A program made the position numbers and the translations under genes. The notes under the pieces are model-generated. The model saw only the letters and a program-made list of their open reading frames with translations. It ran no database searches and had not been told where the DNA came from. A stretch of 8,466 bases of DNA from positions 1 to 8,466 of the forward strand of contig JABDLQ010000420.1 of the NCBI GenBank assembly GCA_013002925.1, written 5' to 3'. Below, in pieces: positions 1 through 6,400 of this stretch. The DNA comes from Gammaproteobacteria bacterium (GTDB lineage Bacteria; Pseudomonadota; Gammaproteobacteria; Steroidobacterales; SZUA-146). The stretch's first letter is position 1. Each line of letters opens with the position of its first letter.

Positions 1-778
1 CCATGTTGTTGCCGACGCCCGTAATAATCGCGTTTTTGACGATTCCGTGTTTGCTCTGCATGTAAGCGCCATAGGTCAGAATGAGCCCCCACCCGGCGCC
101 AGTGTCCCAGGCGTTCTGCGTGAGCGCTTCAAGCCAGATTCGAGGATTGGTCAGTGTCTTCCAGTCTGGAGTAAATAGAAATGCTACGCCTTCCAGAGCC
201 CCATCGAGCGTTAATGCACGCACCAGTGAGATCAGCACGATAAGCAGCAAGGTGGGAATGAGCACCATGTTAACGCGTTCAATGGAGCGCACGCCTTTCC
301 ACACCGCCAGTGCACCAAGTCCCATTGCGGCGGCATGAAACAACACCGGAAAGCCACCGGACTGAAAGCTTGCCCACGTGTTTGTTGCCGATGCCACATC
401 CAATGGTAACCCACCGGTCAGCATCCTGAGCGTGTAGTACAAACACCATCCGGCAACGACCGAGTAGTAAAACATTATAGCGGTTGCAACAAAGCCGACA
501 AAACCACCCATCCAGGCAACCCTTGGTCCGGCGATTTTTGCAAACGTGCCCACCACGCCCATGCGGCCTTTTCGGCCGAGAGCATATTCGGCAATGATTA
601 ACGGCAGACTCCACACAACGAGAAAAATTAACCACGCGAATAAAAATGCACCGGCACCGTCGTCGCCGCTGTTTTGCGCGGCGATGCGAGGAAAGCGCCA
701 GATGTTACCCGTGCCAACCGCGATACCGAGCACGCTGAGAAGCAAAGCCCAGCGGGAGGAAAAGCGATGGTGTTTCAT
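1..778 (-). CDS. Sodium-dependent transporter, NSS/SNF family (partial, C-terminus off the left edge)
   Basis: Inner-membrane symporter of the neurotransmitter:sodium symporter (SLC6/LeuT-fold) family, which uses the Na+ gradient to import amino acids or related amines; the substrate cannot be read from the sequence. I translated 259 codons without interruption from the ATG at 778; the family is usually 440-550 residues, so about half is present. TM1 (about 10-30) has the unwound family signature GIAVGTGN followed by IWRFP (residues 18-30). TM3 has FYYSVVAGW (about 103-111), containing the substrate-site tyrosine region. TM6 has NAWDTGAGWG (222-231), typical of one bacterial subgroup. By alignment to LeuT by eye, Asp225 falls at the Thr254 (Na1) position. 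The start is supported by a GGGAG ribosome site 8-9 nt upstream. It follows the mrp operon in the same direction but after a 349-nt gap, so it probably has its own promoter. Family assignment is secure. Confidence 0.93.
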   Translation of the reverse strand, partial: MKHHRFSSRWALLLSVLGIAVGTGNIWRFPRIAAQNSGDDGAGAFLFAWLIFLVVWSLPLIIAEYALGRKGRMGVVGTFAKIAGPRVAWMGGFVGFVATAIMFYYSVVAGWCLYYTLRMLTGGLPLDVASATNTWASFQSGGFPVLFHAAAMGLGALAVWKGVRSIERVNMVLIPTLLLIVLISLVRALTLDGALEGVAFLFTPDWKTLTNPRIWLEALTQNAWDTGAGWGLILTYGAYMQSKHGIVKNAIITGVGNNM

Positions 779-785
779 TGATTAT

Positions 786-791
786 TCTCCC
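786..791 (-). promoter_or_regulatory. Ribosome binding site of the NSS transporter
   Basis: On the minus strand GGGAGA lies 7 nt before the ATG at 778. It fixes the start codon of the transporter. It partly overlaps the palindrome TCCCGGGA (788-795). A short stem, CGGGT/ACCCG (802-806 with 812-816, 5-nt loop), lies just upstream in the leader. No riboswitch-like structure is recognised. Confidence 0.6.
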
Positions 792-875
792 GGGACGTAA
801 TCGGGTGCATAACCCGGTAACTAACCATAGGCTTTTTACCGACATCACGCCAGCGGTGAATTTGCAGTGGCTACC

Positions 876-905
876 AGTATATTACAGCGGGCTTGTGTTT
901 GTTGA
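876..905 (-). promoter_or_regulatory. Weak candidate sigma70-type promoter for the NSS transporter
   Basis: On the minus strand TCAACA (900-905; 4 of 6 matches to TTGACA) and TATACT (876-881; 5 of 6 to TATAAT) are separated by 18 nt, about 100 nt before the transporter start. The surrounding 880-970 stretch is AT-richer than the flanking genes, as expected of a promoter. The match is poor enough to occur by chance, and another AT-rich hexamer (TATAAG near 940) also exists, so this is only a pointer. Confidence 0.2.
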
Positions 906-1055
906 GGAGTGTACTCAAGTGATTTATTACAGGTTCTTATAGTTGTTCTGCTGACGTTAACATTAACTTGTAATCCGGCAGACAAGCCGGCGTACAATAC
1001 TGCAGCTTGGCGCGCAAGCGATCAGGCGGTGTGATTTTGGCGTCGCGCTAACTTC

Positions 1056-1081
1056 TGCCTGCATGCCGTCAGATGCAGGCA
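1056..1081 (-). other. Perfect inverted repeat after the mrp operon, possible transcript-end hairpin
   Basis: TGCCTGCAT (1056-1064) pairs perfectly with ATGCAGGCA (1073-1081) around an 8-nt loop. It begins 46 nt after the stop codon of the last operon gene. The position suits a 3' end or mRNA-stabilising hairpin. There is no run of T after the stem on either strand, so it is not a standard intrinsic terminator; Rho-dependent termination, or a protein-binding dyad, is equally possible. Confidence 0.35.
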
Positions 1082-1127
1082 ATCTGCGTGCAGTTGACAA
1101 CCCGGGCGCCGCGGTTGCTGACACCGG

Positions 1128-2822
1128 CTAATAGAAATACCCGATCAGATAAATTCCAAGCAAGATCACCACCCAAAGAACCATGCTGCCCGTCGCCCAT
1201 GTGCGGGCCAGTATCCCCTGGGGTCCGTGATACAGAAACAATGTGTCAAGCATTCTTTTCAGATACCCTTGCAACACAATACGTTTTTGTTCGAACCAGT
1301 GACTGGGTGCAAGCATGTTGGTCAGGTAGTGGATAGGTCGCGGTCCGAGCCGACGATAGCACCAGTCCCAGTCGAGGGTGACTGTGAGTGTACGTTTCAT
1401 GTAGGGCAACATGATGAAAAAAGCCAGGCCCGAAAATAACAGCAGCTGCAGCATCCCGACAACGTGAGTATAGGTATACGGCACATATTCGACCGGGTAT
1501 GGCAAATGAACATACAGCACGGTTGGCCATACACCGATGGCCAGGCAGAGAAACGCAAACAGGATCATTGCGATTCGCATATTGATCGGCGGATCGGGTG
1601 GACGCAGACCGGAATCTTTTTGAAAAAAGACAAACCACGGAAACTTGATGCCGGCATGCAGGAAAACACCAGCTGAAGCTGCTGCCAATAGAAACCACAC
1701 CGTTGCCATGTGTTCATGTAATGCTGCAGCGGAAATCATTGACTTGCTGATGAATCCCGAGGTGAGTGGAAAGGCAGAAATTGACAAGGCACCAATGATG
1801 CCGCAAACCGTTGTCAGCGGCATGGTGCGAAACAATCCACCAAGGTCGGTACATTTTCGTTTGCCGGTCATATACAAAACCGACCCGGCCGACATCAGCA
1901 ACAGCGCCTTGTAGATGATGTGCGCAAATGCGTGCGATGCAGTACCGTTGAGCGCCATGTCGGTGCCGATCCCAATGCCACAGACCATAAAACCAACCTG
2001 ATTGACAATGCTGTAAGCGAGGATGCGACGCATATCATTTTCGAGCAAGGCGTAAATGATCCCGTAAAAAATCATGTAGATGCCAACAAAAACAAGAATT
2101 TCCGCGCCTGGAAAACCGCGCATCAAAACATAGACAGCGGTCTTGGTGGTAAAGGCAGATAAAAAGACCATGCCACCTGGTGAAGATTCGGGATAGGCAT
2201 CCGGCAGCCACGCCGACAACGGCGGGGCGCCCGCGTTTATCAGAAAACCGGCGAGAATGAGCCAGTGTGCTGCACTGTCCAGCGACATGGCAGAAAAGCT
2301 TATGGAGCCAGTGTCGGCAACATGGCCAACGACACCAATCAGTAACAACATGCCGCCCAGCAGGTGAATTACCAGATAGCGCAAACCCGACTGGTAAGAC
2401 TGGTCAGTCATGCCGCTCCACACCAGCAGGGTCGAAGCCAGTGCCAGGATTTCCCAAAAGACCACCAGGGTAAGTAAGTCGCCGGCGAAGGTGATGCTGA
2501 TCGCGCTGCCTGCACTGAGAAGCGCAGCGACGAGTTCGATAGTGCGGGCATGATTAAGTGCAAAGACGCTGCCGGCAAGTGCAACAATGGCAAAAATCGT
2601 CGCAAACAAGCGGCTCAATCTATCACCGGAAACAAGCACCAGTTGATAATCGAGAAACGGTGCCTGTAGCGACACGCCGTTTGGAATTTGCCAAATAAGC
2701 GCCACGGCGAGAACGGGCAAACCCAGTACCAATACAGTGCGTGCGGTGCGGCCAAACAGCGGCAGCAACAGCGCGCCAACCATGAGCAACAGGCCTGGCG
2801 GCAAGGCGCTAACTCCGGTCAT
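1128..2822 (-). CDS. Mrp-type antiporter-like subunit, divergent MrpD/NuoL-family protein with C-terminal extension
   Basis: Large ND5/NuoLMN-fold (proton_antipo_M) membrane subunit of the cation/proton antiporter, 564 residues. The TM5 glutamate is kept (FWEIL, Glu124), as are the TM8 lysine (TTKTAV, Lys227), the broken-helix His/Lys (His301, Lys305) and the TM12 lysine (GFISK, Lys360). The TM7 lysine is absent: aligning on the following AWLP motif places Asn196 there (INAGAPP). The C-terminus carries about 70 polar and aromatic residues (480-545, with LDWDWCYRR at 483-491) and then a last membrane helix (about 546-563). This is reminiscent of the lateral-helix tail of NuoL, though that link is inference. 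The ATG at 2822 overlaps the upstream small gene by 14 nt and has AAGGAAG a few bases before it. I recall related proteins annotated as Na+/H+ antiporter subunit D with the same Asn. It is the last gene of the operon. Confidence 0.9.
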   Translation of the reverse strand: MTGVSALPPGLLLMVGALLLPLFGRTARTVLVLGLPVLAVALIWQIPNGVSLQAPFLDYQLVLVSGDRLSRLFATIFAIVALAGSVFALNHARTIELVAALLSAGSAISITFAGDLLTLVVFWEILALASTLLVWSGMTDQSYQSGLRYLVIHLLGGMLLLIGVVGHVADTGSISFSAMSLDSAAHWLILAGFLINAGAPPLSAWLPDAYPESSPGGMVFLSAFTTKTAVYVLMRGFPGAEILVFVGIYMIFYGIIYALLENDMRRILAYSIVNQVGFMVCGIGIGTDMALNGTASHAFAHIIYKALLLMSAGSVLYMTGKRKCTDLGGLFRTMPLTTVCGIIGALSISAFPLTSGFISKSMISAAALHEHMATVWFLLAAASAGVFLHAGIKFPWFVFFQKDSGLRPPDPPINMRIAMILFAFLCLAIGVWPTVLYVHLPYPVEYVPYTYTHVVGMLQLLLFSGLAFFIMLPYMKRTLTVTLDWDWCYRRLGPRPIHYLTNMLAPSHWFEQKRIVLQGYLKRMLDTLFLYHGPQGILARTWATGSMVLWVVILLGIYLIGYFY

Positions 2823-3051
2823 AGTAGTCTTCCTTGCGACACGCCAGTCGCCCGAACAATTTGGCGATCACCACCATCGCAACACAGCTTACAAAACCAA
2901 ACCACGCGTTAAAGGCAACACTGCCGTCAATACCGAAAACGGCATGTTCATCGGCGAACAGTCCCGCTACGACGGTCAGAGACAGAACCACAATAAAAAT
3001 GAACCACAGCACGCGGATCGTTTTTCGACGCACAAGCCAATGTTGTTTCAT
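2809..3051 (-). CDS. Small two-helix membrane protein of the mrp operon (unnamed accessory subunit candidate)
   Basis: 80-residue protein of unknown function. It has a basic N-terminus (KQHWLVRRK), a first membrane helix (about 12-31), a short polar loop with DEH and DG (34-43), a second helix (about 49-67), and a charged tail with the motif RKEDYYDR (72-79). I recall similar short proteins with a C-terminal EDYYD motif next to mrp genes in other proteobacteria, but I know of no assigned role. Positive N-terminal charge and the arginine/lysine-rich tail suggest both ends are cytoplasmic. Its ATG overlaps the TGA of the upstream antiporter subunit (ATGA) and its own end overlaps the next start by 14 nt, so it is translated in fixed proportion with two core subunits. 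A structural or assembly role in the complex is inferred. It has no resemblance to MrpE, F, G or C. Confidence 0.85.
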   Translation of the reverse strand: MKQHWLVRRKTIRVLWFIFIVVLSLTVVAGLFADEHAVFGIDGSVAFNAWFGFVSCVAMVVIAKLFGRLACRKEDYYDRS

Positions 3052-4526
3052 CTGGATCCTCCCACCAGCTGTGATGCAAGCGCCATGGGCAGATCCGACA
3101 AAAAGAACAACGCCACCGTGCCCACTGCAGTGATGCCCAGTGCCAGCAGAATCATCATCGGGGCCTCCTTGACCTCATTAATGTCGACGCGATCAGGCGC
3201 GTCCGGTGGTGCATGAAAGAAGGCGATATAAACCACCGGTAGAAAATAAGCGGCATTCAGTAAGGTACTGACGCTGATTGCAATGACGGCAACCCATTGC
3301 GACACCTCTATGGCGCCCAGTAACATATACCATTTACTGATAAAGCCAGCTGCCGGTGGCAAACCGATCATTGACAGCGCACCGATGGTAAAGGCGGCCA
3401 TAGTCCAGGGCATGCGCCGTCCAATGCCGGTCATTTCGCTGACGCGCGTTTTTTGCGTCGTTACCAGGATGGCACCGGCACAGAAGAACAGAGTGATCTT
3501 GGCAAAGGCATGCATCACGATATGCACGCTGCCACCAATAATTCCCAGCGGTGAAACCATCAGTGCGCAGAGCACAATGTAAGACAATTGACTGATAGTC
3601 GACCAGGCCAGGCGCAACTTGAGATTATCCTGGCGTAACGCAAATAGTGCTGCCAACACTATCGTTGCGGCAGCAACGTACATCAGCCACTGGGTCGCCG
3701 GGATCTGCCCGAGAAAATCGATACCAAAAATGTAGATGGACACCTTGAGCAGCGTGAAAACGCCGGCTTTTACCACCGCGACCGCATGCAGCAGAGCGCT
3801 CACCGGGGTAGGGGCGACCATTGCCGCGGGTAGCCATAGATGAAACGGCATGACAGCAGTCTTGCCGATGCCAAAGACAAAGAGCACCAACAAAACGCTG
3901 GCAATTCCAGGTGTTACCGTTCCCTCAAGTATGCCACCGGCACGAAAATCGAGGGTGCCGGTCAGCGACCAGGTCCAGATCAGTGCCAGCAATAACAGTA
4001 TGACGGACGTGCCGATCAGGTGCCCAAGATACATGCGACCGGCCCTGCGGGCAGCGGTGTTGCCGGCGTGAGTTACCAGCGGGTAAGTCGAAAGCGTGAG
4101 CAGTTCATAGAATATAAACAAAGTGAACAGGTTGCCGGCAAACGCAATGCCCATCACACTGCCAAGTGCAATGGCAAAGTAACAGTAAAAAGAGGTCTGA
4201 CGCTTTTCATGGTGATGGCGCATGTAGCCGATGGAATAGACTGTGGTCACGAACCACAAAAAGCTTGCCAGCAGGGCAAACATCAGGCCCAGTGGTTCTA
4301 CTGCAAAGCCAATTTTTATTCCCGGTACGGGAGACACGAGATCGATAGCCGGCAGTGAGCCCTGGCGGACATCATCAAGCAGCGAAAAGACCATCAGGAA
4401 CAGGCACCCTGATCCAAGCAAGCTAACCGCTTCCCGCGCATTCGGTCGGCGATGCAATGCTGCAATCAGAGCCGGCATGACCATTGGTACGGCAACACAG
4501 GTCAGTAACGTCGTTGCCGCGCTCAT
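3048..4526 (-). CDS. Mrp-type antiporter-like subunit, second MrpD/NuoL-family protein
   Basis: A 492-residue ND5/NuoLMN-fold (proton_antipo_M) membrane protein with about 14 predicted helices. All conserved charged residues of an active antiporter-like subunit are visible: TM5 Glu141 (FYELLTL), TM7 Lys222 (GIGKTAVMPFHLWLP), TM8 His247 and Lys253 (SALLHAVAVVKAG), His335/His339/Lys343 in the region of the second discontinuous helix, and TM12 Lys398 (GFISKWY). The PTPVSALLHA..VVKAG signature is of the kind seen in NuoL and the N-terminal half of MrpA rather than in MrpD, whose equivalent lacks the histidine, so this subunit may stand in for the missing MrpA core. The start at 4526 lies 22 nt after the mrpD stop and has AAAGGTG (4537-4543) 10 nt upstream. 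It ends in an ATGA overlap with the small gene. Confidence 0.92.
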   Translation of the reverse strand: MSAATTLLTCVAVPMVMPALIAALHRRPNAREAVSLLGSGCLFLMVFSLLDDVRQGSLPAIDLVSPVPGIKIGFAVEPLGLMFALLASFLWFVTTVYSIGYMRHHHEKRQTSFYCYFAIALGSVMGIAFAGNLFTLFIFYELLTLSTYPLVTHAGNTAARRAGRMYLGHLIGTSVILLLLALIWTWSLTGTLDFRAGGILEGTVTPGIASVLLVLFVFGIGKTAVMPFHLWLPAAMVAPTPVSALLHAVAVVKAGVFTLLKVSIYIFGIDFLGQIPATQWLMYVAAATIVLAALFALRQDNLKLRLAWSTISQLSYIVLCALMVSPLGIIGGSVHIVMHAFAKITLFFCAGAILVTTQKTRVSEMTGIGRRMPWTMAAFTIGALSMIGLPPAAGFISKWYMLLGAIEVSQWVAVIAISVSTLLNAAYFLPVVYIAFFHAPPDAPDRVDINEVKEAPMMILLALGITAVGTVALFFLSDLPMALASQLVGGSR

Positions 4527-4548
4527 GCTGCTGTTGCACCTTTGAGGT

Positions 4549-6033
4549 TCACGGGACGCCAGCTCCGATCAGAATGTCAGCGCCCTGCCGCGCGATCCCG
4601 GCGAGCAGACTGGCATCGACCCCGATGTAGAGATTGGCACCGATCAGCAGCCACGCGGGTATCAGCATAGAGGCCGGCGCCTCCCGAACTTTTTTTGCGG
4701 TTGGGTCCGGTTTACTGAAGTAAGCCGCCTCCACTACACGTCCAATGTAAATGAGTGCAAACAGGGAAGCTAAGAGGATCAAAACGGCAAGTGGCCAGAG
4801 TCCGGCGTCGAGCACAGCCGAAACCAAATACCATTTGCTGATAAACCCTGAAGTCAGCGGCACGCCAATCAGGCTCAGACCGCCAATCACAAATACCGCC
4901 ATCGTCCACGGCATCTGCTGTGCAAGCCCCCGCAGGTCGTGCAGTTCAACCGATCCCAGTCGCAGAAAAATATTGCCCATGCACAGAAACAGTGCACATT
5001 TGATCAGAGCATGGTTAAACAGGTGGATCATGCCGGCTGTCACCCCTGCCGATGTCGCCAGGCTGATGCCAAGGATCATGTAGCCAATCTGGGCCACACT
5101 CGAATACGCCAGCATGCGTTTTATGTTGTCCTGAAAAATGGCAACCAGGGAGGCTACCAGCATCGCAACAACTGCCAACACCATGAGAATTTCCCCAACA
5201 TGCATGGCCACAAAAGAGAAATGAATGCCGAACACCGTGAAGAAGAAGCGTAATAGCACATAAATTCCGACTTTGGTTGCGGTAGCAGCAACAAATGCAG
5301 AGACGACCGACGGGGCAAAAGTGTAGGCATTTGGCAGCCACAAATGCAGCGGGAACAGGGCCAGTTTGATACTCACACCTATCGTGACAAACGCAAAGGC
5401 AACCCTGATCGTGCGGGTGTCATCCACCCCGGGCAGCCGCTGTGCAAGGTCCATCATGTTGAGCGTGCCGGTCATCATGTACAACATACCAACACCGATG
5501 AGTATAAAAGTGGCTCCAATCGTTCCCATCACCAGGTATTGAAATGCGGCAGTCAGGGCTCTGCGGGTGGTGCCCAGACTGATCAAAACATAGGACGACA
5601 GCGACGAAATTTCGAGGAACACAAACATGTTGAAGGCATCGCCGGTTGCCGCAATACCCAGCAGTCCGGTTAGGCACAACAGGTAGCAGGCGTAAAAATA
5701 ACCCGAGTTTTCTGCTGCTATTTCATGCTCAATACTGCGGCGCGCATAGGACATTACCATGGCGCCGATGGCAGCAATGATGAAAATAATCAGGGCACCG
5801 GCCATATCAACGCGGTATTCGATACCAATCGGCGCCGCCCACGCGCCGATAGCATAAGATTGGGTGCCGATGGTGGCGACGCGTGTGACAAGGAGTGTGG
5901 CGATACCAAGCGCCAGCCAGCTGACTGTCAAGGCGCAGGCCCATGCATGGCGTGACTTGCCCAGCAACAGGCACACTGGGGCAAAGATCAGCGGGACCAC
6001 GACCTGCAAGGCGACGAGGTTCTCTGTCAGCAC
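4549..6033 (-). CDS. mrpD: Na+/H+ antiporter subunit D (MrpD/MbhH type)
   Basis: Antiporter-like ND5/NuoLMN-fold (proton_antipo_M) subunit that forms one cation/proton path of the Mrp complex. From the GTG at 6033 it has 494 residues, the usual MrpD length. The Glu/Lys series is complete: Glu141 in TM5 (FLEISSLSSY), Lys223 in TM7 (SIKLALFPLHLWLPNAY), Lys254 in TM8 (TATKVGIYVLLR), His341/Lys345 (FNHALIK) and Lys400 in TM12 (GFISKWYL). The C-terminus REAPASMLIPAWLL is MrpD-like. The start is uncertain. The in-frame ATG at 6129 would need a 28-codon stretch inside mrpC with no membrane character. The ATG at 6047, overlapping the mrpC stop as ATGA and preceded by AGGA, is out of frame and hits a TGA after six codons. 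GTG 6033 is therefore the best annotated start, unless a base is missing between 6047 and 6033. Confidence 0.92.
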   Translation of the reverse strand: MLTENLVALQVVVPLIFAPVCLLLGKSRHAWACALTVSWLALGIATLLVTRVATIGTQSYAIGAWAAPIGIEYRVDMAGALIIFIIAAIGAMVMSYARRSIEHEIAAENSGYFYACYLLCLTGLLGIAATGDAFNMFVFLEISSLSSYVLISLGTTRRALTAAFQYLVMGTIGATFILIGVGMLYMMTGTLNMMDLAQRLPGVDDTRTIRVAFAFVTIGVSIKLALFPLHLWLPNAYTFAPSVVSAFVAATATKVGIYVLLRFFFTVFGIHFSFVAMHVGEILMVLAVVAMLVASLVAIFQDNIKRMLAYSSVAQIGYMILGISLATSAGVTAGMIHLFNHALIKCALFLCMGNIFLRLGSVELHDLRGLAQQMPWTMAVFVIGGLSLIGVPLTSGFISKWYLVSAVLDAGLWPLAVLILLASLFALIYIGRVVEAAYFSKPDPTAKKVREAPASMLIPAWLLIGANLYIGVDASLLAGIARQGADILIGAGVP

Positions 6034-6060
6034 CTGGAGAAACTCATGATGCTTCGTCCT
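6027..6060 (-). promoter_or_regulatory. Unusual mrpC/mrpD junction: out-of-frame ATGA start and ribosome site
   Basis: On the minus strand AGGA (6057-6060) stands 9 nt before an ATG at 6047 that overlaps the mrpC TGA. Reading from it gives only six codons (MSFSRC) and then TGA at 6029-6027. That TGA lies within GTGCTGA, which also contains the GTG (6033) of the long mrpD frame. Either a tiny leader frame passes ribosomes to GTG by termination-reinitiation, or one base has been lost from the sequence. Restoring one base after ATGAGTTTC would give MSFLQVL joined to mrpD. Confidence 0.6.
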
Positions 6061-6400
6061 GCACGTGGATATCGTCTTCGTTGATCGTACCGTAGGATTC
6101 CCTGATGCGAACGACCAGTGCAAGTCCAAGTGCAGTCGTGGCGAGGCTCACCACGATGGCGGTGAGAATTAACACATGGGGAAGCGGGTTGGAATAAAGA
6201 TTTACTCCTTCCTGGATAATCGGAGCAGTTCCGTCTTCGACTTTTGCCATGGTGATGAAAAAAATAAATACAGAGGTTTGGAAAACAAACAGGCCGACGA
6301 TTTTCTTGATCAAATTGGGCCGCGCAATAACGATATAAAACCCGGTCATCATCAGCACAATGACAATCCAGTAATTGTAAAGTCCCAATGGCCCCTGCAT
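6044..6400 (-). CDS. mrpC: Na+/H+ antiporter subunit C (MrpC/MnhC, NuoK-like)
   Basis: 118-residue NuoK/MbhG-family membrane subunit that sits between the small subunits and the antiporter-like subunits and is required for a functional Mrp complex. Three membrane helices are visible (about 7-26, 31-51, 72-97). The family hallmark NPLPHVLILTAIVVSLATTA (70-89) is followed by an ALVVRIRESYG segment and an acidic tail (INEDDIHVQDEAS). The length is normal. The ATG at 6400 overlaps the TAA of the preceding gene as TAATG and has GGAG 7 nt upstream. It ends in the ATGA junction with mrpD described separately. Family assignment is secure. Confidence 0.95.
   Translation of the reverse strand: MQGPLGLYNYWIVIVLMMTGFYIVIARPNLIKKIVGLFVFQTSVFIFFITMAKVEDGTAPIIQEGVNLYSNPLPHVLILTAIVVSLATTALGLALVVRIRESYGTINEDDIHVQDEAS

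Larger units (their letters stand above)
779..1127. other. 349-nt intergenic region between the mrp operon and the NSS transporter
   Basis: No convincing gene lies on either strand here; the short plus-strand reading frames have no ribosome site or recognisable product. The region holds, from right to left, a perfect 9-bp hairpin just after the operon stop (1056-1081), a CCGGC/GCCGG stem (975-979 with 986-990), a GTTAA-CA-TTAAC dyad (956-967), a TTGAG/CTCAA dyad (902-906 with 914-918), the weak candidate promoter, and the transporter ribosome site. This fits an operon end followed by an independent minus-strand promoter region. No tRNA, small-RNA or riboswitch pattern was recognised. Confidence 0.6.

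Noticed and set aside
81..800. Short open frames on both strands at the left end
   Set aside because: The uninterrupted minus-strand frame from 778 to the window edge encodes a clear NSS transporter, so the others are shadows.
975..990. CCGGC/GCCGG stem as an intrinsic terminator
   Set aside because: Only 5 bp, and no T-run follows on either strand.
1094..1099. TTGACA on the plus strand as a -35 box
   Set aside because: The DNA about 17 nt downstream is GC-rich with no -10 element, and no plus-strand gene follows.
1246..1698. Minus-strand open frame of 150 codons inside the last antiporter-like subunit
   Set aside because: It is out of frame with a clear family member and its translation has no membrane or domain character.
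2737..3216. Plus-strand open frame of 159 codons antisense to the small gene and its neighbours
   Set aside because: It lies opposite well-conserved overlapping genes, has no ribosome site or recognisable protein features, and its composition is that of an antisense shadow.
6048..6129. Upstream extension of mrpD to the ATG at 6129
   Set aside because: It would lie wholly inside mrpC in another frame. The translated extension is polar and unlike any MrpD start; family length fits the GTG at 6033.
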